A stretch of 64,000 nt of DNA, taken from Marinobacter zhejiangensis (GTDB lineage Bacteria > Pseudomonadota > Gammaproteobacteria > Pseudomonadales > Oleiphilaceae). How positions within the stretch are numbered: the first letter of the stretch is position 1; each line of letters opens with the position of its first letter. The stretch is taken from positions 1-64,000 of the forward strand of contig NZ_FOUE01000002.1 of NCBI RefSeq assembly GCF_900114775.1, read 5' to 3'. Both the position numbers and the translations under genes were made by a program. This document shows positions 20,104 to 28,345 of this stretch, one piece after another. The notes beneath the pieces were generated by a model, which worked only from the letters and a program-made list of their open reading frames with translations, searched no databases and was not told the DNA's origin.

Positions 20104-22677
20104 ATGAGGCGCTTTAGGCGAGACAACGAGCCAATGGCTAACGCCGTTGTGCCGTACCAGAAATGTCCCGCAAAAACCTATGAAACGTCTACTGGTGTTG
20201 TGCGTGGGCGATCGGTCGAAAGCCACTGCCGGATTGTTGGTGAGGTAGCGAGAGAGATTGTTAAGCGCTCACCTGCCGCAGCCCTTTTCCCGGAAGGGGC
20301 ATGCTTGGCAGCAGCTTGCCACGACATAGGAAAGGTAAGCCCGACTTTTTATAACAAAATTATGCGGGCCTGCTCTTTGGAACAGGTTCCGGGTGCTAAC
20401 CCTGACCTGGAAAGGGGTTGGGGAGGCCATGCAGGTGTCAGTCAACTTACAGCCAAGAAACTAGACGCCCCTGAGTATGTACCAGAGATTCTTGGCCAAC
20501 ATCATGGCTTCTCTCCAAACCTCGCTGGGAAACGTGCTGATGATGAGATCTTTGGCGGTACTGCTTGGCTGAATGAGAGGTTGAGCCTTGCTCAGGCGTT
20601 ACAGCATCAGTTAGGGGAGTCCTGGCCCCAGATAGAGTCGGTTGCCCAGGCCCGTTTGCTGGCTGGTTTGACGTCGGTGGCCGACTGGATTGGTTCCGGG
20701 CGCCATTTTGAAAACCCCGAATTATCCTGGGAAGCAAAAATCGCAGAGGCATTGGATGACGCCGGATTTGTGCCGCTTTCGTACAAGCATGGCTTGAGTT
20801 TTGAGGAGGTATTTGGGTTTCCTCCCCGGCAGGCCCAATCAATCCTCATTGAACAGGTGTCTTCCCCTGGTGTTTATGTTCTAGAAGCGCCCATGGGGCT
20901 GGGGAAAACCGAAGCTGCACTATATGCGGCATACAGGATGTTGGATAGTGGGCAGGCCAGCGGTATCTATTTTGCGCTACCAACGCAGTTGACCTCCAAC
21001 AAAATATTTGAGCGTTTTCAGTGCTTTCTGGAAAGGGTGCTGGCGGATGATTGTGGGCATCGCTCGCTGTTGCTGCACGCCAATGCCTGGTTGTTGGAGA
21101 CCGAAATGGGGGAGGAGGGGCGCCCTGGTGGAGCTTGGTTTAACCAGAGCAAGCGTGGTCTGCTGGCGCCTTTTGCCGTAGGCACAATCGACCAGGCTCT
21201 GATGGCCGCGATGAACGTAAAACATGGCTTTGTCAGAGCATTTGGGCTCGCGGGCAAGGTTGTGATCCTCGACGAAGTGCATACCTACGATGCCTACACC
21301 AGCACCCTGCTGGATGCGCTGGTTGCGTTGCTCCGCGAACTGCAGTGTACGGTCATTATCCTCAGTGCCACGTTAAACCAGGAGCGCCGTGAGATGCTGC
21401 TTGATCGGCCAACAAAAGCCATGGATTACCCGCTGATCACCGCATGCCCGACCAGGCACCAATCTCAAGTCAATGAGGTGAGCGTTCCTGCCGGTGAGAG
21501 CCGGCAGTTACAGGTTTCAGTGCTCTCCGATGACGCCGCGGCTGTTGATCAAGTGTTGTTGAGAGCGGAGCTGGGACAGCAGGTGTTGTGGATAGAAAAC
21601 ACCGTAAAGGAAGCACAGCAGCGCTATTTAGACCTGGCGGCTCGTGCCGCCGAGCTGGGCGTGGCCTGTGGACTACTGCATTCACGGTTTACGGTAGATG
21701 ACCGTCAGCGAATTGAAGATCACTGGGTCAACCTGTATGGCAAAGCGGGCTGGTCGGATCGTGACAAGCAGGGCCGAATTCTGGTTGGGACTCAGGTTCT
21801 GGAGCAATCACTGGATATTGATGCGGACTTCATGGTTTCCAGCTTTGCCCCCACCGACATGCTGTTGCAACGTATGGGGCGTGTATGGCGGCATGAAAAC
21901 ACACCGCGTTGCCAAACGGCTGTTCCGGAAGTCTGGCTATTGGCTCCTTCACCAGATGACGCCATCGACGCACCACAAAAGTCGTTCGGCGCCTCTGCCT
22001 TTGTTTATAGCCCATACGTGCTTTGCCGGAGTTTGGAGGTTTGGCAAGGCCTGGATAGGGTTAGCCTTCCCGACGATATTCGCCAGCTGATTGAACGAAC
22101 TTATGTGAGCCGAGAAGAACAGGGAAGTATGAATCGGTGGCTGTATGAGCTTGATCATGGCAACCGTCATAACAAGGGGCGTATAGCATTGCAGCAACTG
22201 GCCAGAATTGGATTGGCAGAGGGGGGGAATACCTTGCCTGAAAGCCAGGCGCAGACTCGCTACAGCGAATCCGAAAGCTATGAGGTGCTGTTGCTGAAAA
22301 GCATTTCTCGCAATGCAGAGTTCGCTTCCCTGGCATTACTGGATGGGACTCAAATCGAGTTGCCCTTGCAGCGGTACAAGCTTGGAAAAGCGGAATGGAA
22401 AAAGCTTACGGCGAACCTGATGCGCCAGATTGTCAATGTGCCGCCGGGGGATAAGCCGAACACTGCCTCGGTGGATGTGCTCAAGCGCTTTGGTTTGCAC
22501 CACTGTTTTTTCCTGGGTCGCCCTGACTGGCCTGAAGATGAAAGTGTACTGAGGGTGGCGTTGGTAGAAGGCACGGATGCTCTTCGTGGTATTGAGGGGC
22601 AAGCGATACATGATAACCACCTACTGGAATACCGCGATGACCTGGGGTATCGGGTCATCAAGAACCAGGGAATTTAA
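20104..22677 (+). CDS. cas3: Cas3 nuclease-helicase (type I-E)
   Basis: The effector that degrades DNA bound by Cascade. The 857-residue fusion has an N-terminal HD nuclease (H41, ACHDIGK with H73-D74, GQHHGFSP, ADWIGS) and an SF2 helicase (Walker A APMGLGKTEAAL near residue 262, DEVH box ILDEVHTYD near 388, SAT, and motif VI LQRMGRVWRH near 588). I chose the ATG preceded by GGAGG ten bases upstream; a GTG nine codons earlier and an ATG ten codons later are alternatives. It is followed after 2 bp by cse1. Confidence 0.96.
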   Translation: MRRFRRDNEPMANAVVPYQKCPAKTYETSTGVVRGRSVESHCRIVGEVAREIVKRSPAAALFPEGACLAAACHDIGKVSPTFYNKIMRACSLEQVPGANPDLERGWGGHAGVSQLTAKKLDAPEYVPEILGQHHGFSPNLAGKRADDEIFGGTAWLNERLSLAQALQHQLGESWPQIESVAQARLLAGLTSVADWIGSGRHFENPELSWEAKIAEALDDAGFVPLSYKHGLSFEEVFGFPPRQAQSILIEQVSSPGVYVLEAPMGLGKTEAALYAAYRMLDSGQASGIYFALPTQLTSNKIFERFQCFLERVLADDCGHRSLLLHANAWLLETEMGEEGRPGGAWFNQSKRGLLAPFAVGTIDQALMAAMNVKHGFVRAFGLAGKVVILDEVHTYDAYTSTLLDALVALLRELQCTVIILSATLNQERREMLLDRPTKAMDYPLITACPTRHQSQVNEVSVPAGESRQLQVSVLSDDAAAVDQVLLRAELGQQVLWIENTVKEAQQRYLDLAARAAELGVACGLLHSRFTVDDRQRIEDHWVNLYGKAGWSDRDKQGRILVGTQVLEQSLDIDADFMVSSFAPTDMLLQRMGRVWRHENTPRCQTAVPEVWLLAPSPDDAIDAPQKSFGASAFVYSPYVLCRSLEVWQGLDRVSLPDDIRQLIERTYVSREEQGSMNRWLYELDHGNRHNKGRIALQQLARIGLAEGGNTLPESQAQTRYSESESYEVLLLKSISRNAEFASLALLDGTQIELPLQRYKLGKAEWKKLTANLMRQIVNVPPGDKPNTASVDVLKRFGLHHCFFLGRPDWPEDESVLRVALVEGTDALRGIEGQAIHDNHLLEYRDDLGYRVIKNQGI

Positions 22678-22679
22678 CT

Positions 22680-24176
22680 ATGGATAACCGTTTTAACCTT
22701 ATTGATGAGCCTTGGATTCCTGTGGCTGATCATGGCCGCGTCAGCCTGCGGCAGATATTTAGTAATTCGGAATATCGAAGCTTGGGTGGCAATCCGGTGC
22801 AGAAAATTGCCTTGTTGAAGCTGCTACTGGCGATTGCCCAAGCGGCGGCTACTCCCGAGGGCGAAGCAGAGTGGCAAGGGTTGGGAACGCTGGGGGTGGC
22901 GGAGCGCAGCTTGGCGTATCTGGATAAATGGCACGGTCGGTTTTATCTGTATGGAGATAAACCTTTTTTGCAGATGCCCGCGATTTGCACAGCGAAGATT
23001 CAACCTTACGGAGCGGTGTTACCAGAGGTTTCGACTGGTAATACCACGGTGTTGAGCCAGATACAGGTACAACGGGAGCTGGATGACGGTGCCAAGGCGC
23101 TGCTGCTTTTGACGCTCATGGGGTTCGCGCTGTCAGGTAAGAAAACAGATAACAGCGTGGTTTTAACCTCAGGCTACGCAGGTAAGAAAAATGATAAAGG
23201 CAAGCCTTCTACAGGAAAGGCTGGGCCGTCCGTAGCCCATTTGGGGCTTTTACATACCTTTTTGTCAGGCGAAAGTATTCAGGAAAGCATTTGGCTTAAC
23301 CTACTGACATTGAAACAAATTGAGCAGATGAATATCTATCCAGAAGGTATTGGCCTGGCGCCTTGGGAGGATATGCCCGAAGGGGAGGACTGCGTAAAGG
23401 CAAGGAAGCTAAGAGGCTCTTTGATGGGGCGGTTGTTACCAATTTGCCGGTTTTGTCTGCTAGCAGAAGAGGGGCTGCATTATTCGGAGGGGATTGCACA
23501 TCCTGGATATAAAGACGGCGTTGTTGACCCGAGTATGGCAGTTAATAACTCAGGTAAGGAACCCAAGGCACTCTGGGTTGACCCTGAGAAACGGCCGTGG
23601 CGGGAGTTGACGGCGCTACTTGGCTTCTTTGATCAATCAGAAACTCAGGGTTTCCAGAGCTGGCAGCTGAGGCATGGCTTGGATCGGGCGCGTGAGGTGA
23701 CGGGAGAATTTGCGGTCTGGTCGGGAGGCTTGAGAGTCAGCAGTAATGCCGGGGAGCAATACGCCTCTGGGAGTGATGACTTTGTGGAGTCTCAAGTTTG
23801 GCTGCACAGCGATATGCTGGGTCAGAGCTGGTTCAGCCAGCTCAAGCAGGAAATGGGTGCCCTCGATGGGCTTGCCAAAAGCCTTTATGGGCGAGTTCTG
23901 GGATTCTTCAAGGAGCAAATGGTAGATGGAACCAAAATAGCCCCTCAAGCTACACAACTCTTTTGGCAGCTATGCGAAAGGGACTTTCAGCGACTTGTCG
24001 ATTCTTGTGAACAGAATGAGGAGTCTGAGGAAGAACGTAAAAAGCTGCACCAGCGTTTTGCTAGTTATGTCCATCAGTCCTACGACAACTTTTGCCCCCA
24101 TGAAACTGCCCGCCAACTCGATGCTTGGGCAAAGTGCCGCCCCAAAAACAGCAAATATCTGAAACAGGAGGCCTGA
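22680..24176 (+). CDS. casA: Cascade large subunit Cse1/Cas8e
   Basis: The PAM-recognising large subunit of type I-E Cascade. At 498 residues it has the normal length. The N-terminus FNLIDEPWIPVADHGRVSLRQIF is the family hallmark. The middle has the LTLMGFALSGKKTDNSVVLTSGYAGKK stretch near the flexible loop that contacts the PAM, and the C-terminal four-helix bundle ends in HETARQLDAWAKC. It starts 2 bp after the cas3 stop. The inferred PAM differs from E. coli (see findings), so the PAM-contact residues are worth comparing. Confidence 0.95.
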   Translation: MDNRFNLIDEPWIPVADHGRVSLRQIFSNSEYRSLGGNPVQKIALLKLLLAIAQAAATPEGEAEWQGLGTLGVAERSLAYLDKWHGRFYLYGDKPFLQMPAICTAKIQPYGAVLPEVSTGNTTVLSQIQVQRELDDGAKALLLLTLMGFALSGKKTDNSVVLTSGYAGKKNDKGKPSTGKAGPSVAHLGLLHTFLSGESIQESIWLNLLTLKQIEQMNIYPEGIGLAPWEDMPEGEDCVKARKLRGSLMGRLLPICRFCLLAEEGLHYSEGIAHPGYKDGVVDPSMAVNNSGKEPKALWVDPEKRPWRELTALLGFFDQSETQGFQSWQLRHGLDRAREVTGEFAVWSGGLRVSSNAGEQYASGSDDFVESQVWLHSDMLGQSWFSQLKQEMGALDGLAKSLYGRVLGFFKEQMVDGTKIAPQATQLFWQLCERDFQRLVDSCEQNEESEEERKKLHQRFASYVHQSYDNFCPHETARQLDAWAKCRPKNSKYLKQEA

Positions 24177-24180
24177 GGTT

Positions 24181-24735
24181 ATGCAGGATAACCAACCGTC
24201 TGCACCATCAGGTGCGATTCAAAGTCGAGAGCAACGTTTTGTGGAGGCAGTGGTTGAACGCTGTCAGAACGACAAGGGCATGGCTGCCCGGCTTCGTCGA
24301 GCAGACAACCCGTCGATGGAGTACCAGAGCTGGGAATTGCTGGGCTGGTTTGGCGTGGATCTTGAAAAAGATTATGAACGCCTGCCTTTCGTAACAGTTG
24401 CAGCGGCCATCGCTAAATCCAAGTCAGAGGGGAATGGGACGTTAGCCCTAGGGCGGGCGGTTGCGGCTTGTTATGAGGATGGAAAGGAAAGCGGCCAGGC
24501 TAAGGCGAAGTTACGTCGCTTGCTAGCTTGTAATGACCTGGCAGAGGTGTGCCGCATCCTGCGGCCTGTGCTAACGCTGATTGATAGTAAAGTGGGCCCG
24601 CCTCTCGATTATGTACGTCTTTTGCGTCAGCTTCGATTCTTCACTTTTGAATCCGGGCTGAGAACGAAAACCCAGTGGGCGCAAGAGTTCTATGGGCAGC
24701 CTGTTCAGGCTGAGAATGAGGGAGGTGCCGCATGA
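24181..24735 (+). CDS. casB: Cascade small subunit Cse2
   Basis: A 184-residue helical small subunit that stabilises the displaced strand; two copies sit in Cascade. Recognisable features are the N-terminal FVEAVVERCQNDKGMAARLRRADNP, the YQSWELL segment and the basic KLRRLLACNDLAEVCRILRPVL region. It follows cse1 by 4 bp and its stop overlaps the next ATG (ATGA). The next gene is cas6e, whereas in E. coli it is cas7. Confidence 0.93.
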   Translation: MQDNQPSAPSGAIQSREQRFVEAVVERCQNDKGMAARLRRADNPSMEYQSWELLGWFGVDLEKDYERLPFVTVAAAIAKSKSEGNGTLALGRAVAACYEDGKESGQAKAKLRRLLACNDLAEVCRILRPVLTLIDSKVGPPLDYVRLLRQLRFFTFESGLRTKTQWAQEFYGQPVQAENEGGAA

Positions 24736-25376
24736 CTATGATTGCCAGCGTTTTGCATCTCGACCGCCGCTCGGCCAAGGCATTGCGCATCACTGATGCC
24801 TACTCCCTGCACCGGGTGGTGTACAGCCTCTATGAAGATGTGCGTGATGAACAGCAGAAAATGGCCAGTACAGGCAGTGGCATTCTTTATGCAGACCAAG
24901 GTGGTGATATTCGGGGACGGAAGGTTCTGATGCTGGCTAACCGTGAGCCGAAGGTCACCGTGGATGGCGATCACGGTGAGGTGCAGAGCAGGCTTATTCC
25001 GGAGAATTTCCTTGAGCATGACCAATACCGCTTCAAGGTGGTTGTAAATCCAACCCGTCGTGACAGTGCCAGTCGCAAGCTCGTGGCCGTGCGTGGTCGG
25101 CAAGAAGTGGCGCACTGGTTCACTGAGCGAGCTACCGCGAGTTGGGGATTTGAAGTCGATCCTCGGCACTTGCAAGTGGAGGGCATTGGTGTGTTGCGTT
25201 TTAAGGATAAGGAGCAGCGCCAGGTCACCATTGGGCAAGCTCATGTTCAGGGCCTTCTGCGTATCACTGATAGAGAGCAGTTTTTTACCAGTTTCACCCA
25301 GGGCATTGGCCGCGCCCGCGCATACGGTTGTGGCCTGCTGCAGATAGTTCCCGTTATCGAAAACCCTTTTGGTTAA
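24732..25376 (+). CDS. casE: Cas6e crRNA endonuclease
   Basis: The endoribonuclease that cuts the pre-crRNA at the 3' base of each repeat hairpin. A 214-residue tandem RRM-fold (RAMP) protein, with an N-terminal HRVVYSLYEDVRDEQQ helix that would hold the catalytic His equivalent (His near residue 28). The C-terminal glycine-rich motif FTQGIGRARAYGCGLLQIVP is diagnostic of Cas6e. It lies between cse2 and cas7 rather than after cas5. The frame also allows a start two codons later. Confidence 0.93.
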   Translation: MTMIASVLHLDRRSAKALRITDAYSLHRVVYSLYEDVRDEQQKMASTGSGILYADQGGDIRGRKVLMLANREPKVTVDGDHGEVQSRLIPENFLEHDQYRFKVVVNPTRRDSASRKLVAVRGRQEVAHWFTERATASWGFEVDPRHLQVEGIGVLRFKDKEQRQVTIGQAHVQGLLRITDREQFFTSFTQGIGRARAYGCGLLQIVPVIENPFG

Positions 25377-25407
25377 CTCCCATTTGCTTCGTACAAGGAT
25401 AAGTGAA

Positions 25408-26436
25408 ATGACAAACACCTATACCAATACCCGTATCGAATACCACATCCTGCAATCTTTTCCTGTGACATGTCTGAACAGGGATGATGTGGGGGCGCCG
25501 AAGTCCGCAATTGTCGGTGGGGTTCCGCGTGCTCGGGTCAGCTCGCAGTGTTGGAAGCGGCAAGTGCGGCTGGCCATGCAGGAGTTTGGCATTAAGTTAG
25601 GTATTCGCACCAAAAAAGCGGAAGAGATTTTTATCAACGCTTGCTTGGAAGCTGGAGCCAGCAAAGAACAAGCTGATGCCTGCGGTGCCAAAATTGCGTC
25701 TCAGCTAACCGACGATACGCTGCTGTTTGTCAGCGAAACCGAGGCCGCTGCTTTTGCTGCTTATGCTGTAGAGAAGGAATTTGACGAGAGCAAGATCAAA
25801 GATAAGGAACTAGCGAAGATTGCCAAGAAGGCATTGAATCCTGCAGAGGATGCCCTGGATATCGCTCTGTTTGGACGTATGGTGGCTAAGGCCGCTGAAA
25901 TGAATGTAGAGGCTGCCGCCTCATTTTCTCATGCCATTTCGACTCATAAAGTCAGCAACGAAGTCGAGTTCTTTACGGCATTGGATGATCGCCAAGAAGA
26001 GCCAGGTTCCGCTCACATGGGCAGTTTGGAGTTCAACTCAGCGACTTATTACCGCTATATCAGCCTGGATCTCGGTCAGTTGGCTCAGACCATGGGGGAA
26101 GTGGATTTGAAGAAGGCGGTGGATGCCTTTACCAAAGCGCTTTTTGTCGCCGTACCGAACGCCCGTCAAACGACACAGTCCGGAGCGAGCCCCTGGGAGT
26201 TTGCTCGCGTTATGGTTCGCAAGGGGCAGCGTCTTCAAGTTCCGTTCGAGTCACCCGTTAAAGCCCTTGATGGTGGTTACCTTCAGCCCAGCATCAATAC
26301 CTTAAAAGAGTATCTCGACAAGAAAGAGAAGCTGACAGGATCTCTGTTTGGCAAGCAGGCATCCTATGACTGGGGCGAGGACGAAAATTTCAACATAGAT
26401 GCCTTGGTAGAATCCCTCCAAAGTCATATCCAGTGA
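25408..26436 (+). CDS. casC: Cascade backbone subunit Cas7e (CasC)
   Basis: Six copies form the crRNA-coating backbone of Cascade. The 342-residue protein starts MTNTYTNTRIEYHILQSFPV after AAGGATAAGTGAA; an upstream in-frame start would overlap cas6e. Family motifs: CLNRDDVGAPKSAIVGGVPRARVSSQCWKR (about residues 18-47) and, further on, GSLEFNSATYYRYISLDL and FVAVPNARQTTQSGASPW. The 31-bp spacing from cas6e is the widest in the operon. Confidence 0.96.
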   Translation: MTNTYTNTRIEYHILQSFPVTCLNRDDVGAPKSAIVGGVPRARVSSQCWKRQVRLAMQEFGIKLGIRTKKAEEIFINACLEAGASKEQADACGAKIASQLTDDTLLFVSETEAAAFAAYAVEKEFDESKIKDKELAKIAKKALNPAEDALDIALFGRMVAKAAEMNVEAAASFSHAISTHKVSNEVEFFTALDDRQEEPGSAHMGSLEFNSATYYRYISLDLGQLAQTMGEVDLKKAVDAFTKALFVAVPNARQTTQSGASPWEFARVMVRKGQRLQVPFESPVKALDGGYLQPSINTLKEYLDKKEKLTGSLFGKQASYDWGEDENFNIDALVESLQSHIQ

Positions 26437-26444
26437 GGTCAGCA

Positions 26445-27155
26445 ATGAGCGATCCATATTTGCTGCTCTGGCTGGAGGCACCTCTCCAGTCATGGGGGCA
26501 TGACTCAAAGTTTGGTCGCCGGGATAGCCTCGACTTTCCCACCAAGTCTGGTGTATTTGGTTTGCTGTGTTGTGCCTTGGGAGCGGGCGGGAAGCAGACT
26601 GAAAGACTGGGGCAGTGGGCAAACCGCGATATGCAGGTGCTGGCCTATGTGCCTGCGGACTGGAAGGGAAGACCTTTGCCGCGCCAGCCCTTGATGCGGG
26701 ACTTTCACATGGTTGGTAGTGGCTATGGTGATAGAGATCCTTGGCAGACCCTAATGATTCCAAAAACCCGTGAAGGCAAGAAAGCGGTAGGGGGCGGTAC
26801 AAAGATGACTTACCGCTACTACCTGCAAGACATGGCCTTTGCGGTTGCGATGCAAGGCCCGAAAGATGAATTGGACGAACTGCAAAGAGCGTTGCAGAGC
26901 CCTATCTGGGATCTCTATTTGGGGCGTAAAAATTGTGTTCCTACCGAGTTCATTGCTCAGGGAGTTTATCAAGGAGCGGAGCAAGCGATGAATAAGGCCA
27001 GACAATTGGCCGAATCCAAAAACCGGAGTCCAGTCTTCCAGGTGCTGCAAGGGGAACATGAGGGAGAGGTTCTCACCCTCAACGACGTACCGATACAATT
27101 TGGCGAACACAAGCTCTACCGGGATCGTCGCGTCACCGTTTTGCCGGTGTCCTGA
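26445..27155 (+). CDS. casD: Cascade subunit Cas5e (CasD)
   Basis: It caps the 5' handle of the crRNA. A 236-residue RAMP protein with LLLWLEAPLQSWGHDSKFGRRDSLDFPTKSGVFGLLCCALG at the N-terminus, the Cas5e signature, and GRKNCVPTEF in the C-terminal half. The ATG chosen follows GTGAGGTCAGCA and starts 8 bp after the cas7 stop. It is directly followed by cas1 rather than cas6e. Confidence 0.95.
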   Translation: MSDPYLLLWLEAPLQSWGHDSKFGRRDSLDFPTKSGVFGLLCCALGAGGKQTERLGQWANRDMQVLAYVPADWKGRPLPRQPLMRDFHMVGSGYGDRDPWQTLMIPKTREGKKAVGGGTKMTYRYYLQDMAFAVAMQGPKDELDELQRALQSPIWDLYLGRKNCVPTEFIAQGVYQGAEQAMNKARQLAESKNRSPVFQVLQGEHEGEVLTLNDVPIQFGEHKLYRDRRVTVLPVS

Positions 27156-27157
27156 AT

Positions 27158-28033
27158 ATGGCTGGCGGCCAGCGTTTGTTTGTCAAAATCACCCGGGATT
27201 CTCTGCCTCAGGTAAAGGACAAGTACCCTTTCCTTTATCTGGAGCGGGGTCGGTTGGAGATTGACGACAGCAGTATTAAATGGATTGATTCTACAAACAA
27301 TGTTGTGCCTTTGCCCGTGGCAACGTTGAATGCCTTATTGTTGGGGCCGGGGACCAGCATTACTCACGATGCAGTGAAAACAGCGACAGCGGCCAACTGT
27401 TCAGTGTGCTGGGTGGGCGAGGACAGCCTGCTTTTTTATGCAGCGGGGTTTTTGCCGACGGCGGATACAAGAAACCTGAAACAGCAAATTGAGCTGGCGG
27501 CTGATCCAGAAAAATCGCTGGAAGTTGCAAGGCGGATGTTTGCTAGACGTTTCCCCGATGCGGATCTGGCCGGTAAAAACCTGAAAGAAATGATGGGGAT
27601 GGAAGGCCATCGTGTTCGAGCGCTGTATCAGGGAAAAGCTGAGGAGTATCAGGTTGGCTGGAAGGGGCGAAAATTTGTGCCCGGAAAATTTGAAACCAGC
27701 GACATTACCAACCAGGTACTGACCGCAAGCAACGCGGCGCTGTATGGCATTTTGTGTTCAGCGGTACATAGTATGGGGTATTCGCCCCATATCGGGTTTA
27801 TCCATTCGGGTAGTCCCTTGCCTTTCATTTACGACCTGGCTGATCTGTACAAGGAACGATTGTGTATTGATCTGGCTTTTTCACTGACCCGTGACATGGC
27901 CGGACGTTACAACAAGCATAAGGTCTCCGAAGCATTTCGTGAACGGGTGATCGAAATGGATCTGTTGGCCAAACTGGCGGAGGATATAGCCGAAGTGTTG
28001 GGGGTGGGCCGTGCTCGTGGTCGTCGCAAATGA
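27158..28033 (+). CDS. cas1: Cas1 integrase (type I-E)
   Basis: The catalytic subunit of the Cas1-Cas2 spacer integrase. The 291-residue protein has the metal ligands expected of Cas1: Glu in GMEGHRVRALYQ (about residue 149), His in YSPHIGFIHSGSPLPFIYDLADLYK (about 216) and the Asp following in that segment (about 229). Length and motifs match type I-E Cas1. It starts 2 bp after the cas5 stop and overlaps cas2 by 23 bp. Confidence 0.97.
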   Translation: MAGGQRLFVKITRDSLPQVKDKYPFLYLERGRLEIDDSSIKWIDSTNNVVPLPVATLNALLLGPGTSITHDAVKTATAANCSVCWVGEDSLLFYAAGFLPTADTRNLKQQIELAADPEKSLEVARRMFARRFPDADLAGKNLKEMMGMEGHRVRALYQGKAEEYQVGWKGRKFVPGKFETSDITNQVLTASNAALYGILCSAVHSMGYSPHIGFIHSGSPLPFIYDLADLYKERLCIDLAFSLTRDMAGRYNKHKVSEAFRERVIEMDLLAKLAEDIAEVLGVGRARGRRK

Positions 28034-28298
28034 TTTGCCACCGGCGGTGCGGGGACGAATGAAGCTCTGGTTTGTGGAGCCCAGGGCGAATGTCTTTGTC
28101 TCAGGTGTCAAAGATTCCGTAGCAAAAACAGTGATTGATTACCTTTACAAACATTGCCCCCCCGAGTCGGGTATTGTCATGTTCCGCTCCCTGCCAGGCC
28201 CTCCGGGCTATGAAGTGCACACAATCGGCCCAACCCGCAAAACTCTTACTGAAATCAGTGGACTCCAGCTGGTTATTGAAACCCTAAAACCCCAATAA
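28011..28298 (+). CDS. cas2: Cas2 (type I-E, Cas2e)
   Basis: A 95-residue ferredoxin-fold protein that bridges Cas1 dimers. It starts at GTG, giving MLVVVANDLPPAVRGRMKLWFVEPRANVFV, the Cas2e pattern. The 3' end of this gene lies only 47 bp from the first repeat, so the array leader probably extends into its coding sequence. Confidence 0.96.
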   Translation: MLVVVANDLPPAVRGRMKLWFVEPRANVFVSGVKDSVAKTVIDYLYKHCPPESGIVMFRSLPGPPGYEVHTIGPTRKTLTEISGLQLVIETLKPQ

Positions 28299-28345
28299 AC
28301 CGAAGATGTTGTGTTTTCAGTAAAGCTCATTAACAATTTGTTGGT
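28299..28345 (+). promoter_or_regulatory. Short CRISPR leader segment with IHF-like site
   Basis: These 47 bp separate the cas2 stop from repeat 1. TAACAATTTGTTG at 28331-28343 matches the IHF consensus WATCAANNNNTTR at all but one position (A for T at position 3) and ends 2 bp before the repeat. IHF bending of the leader is required for type I-E adaptation in E. coli. I see no convincing pre-crRNA promoter in this gap. The orientation is supported by the intact repeats at this end and the decayed repeat at the far end. Confidence 0.5.
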
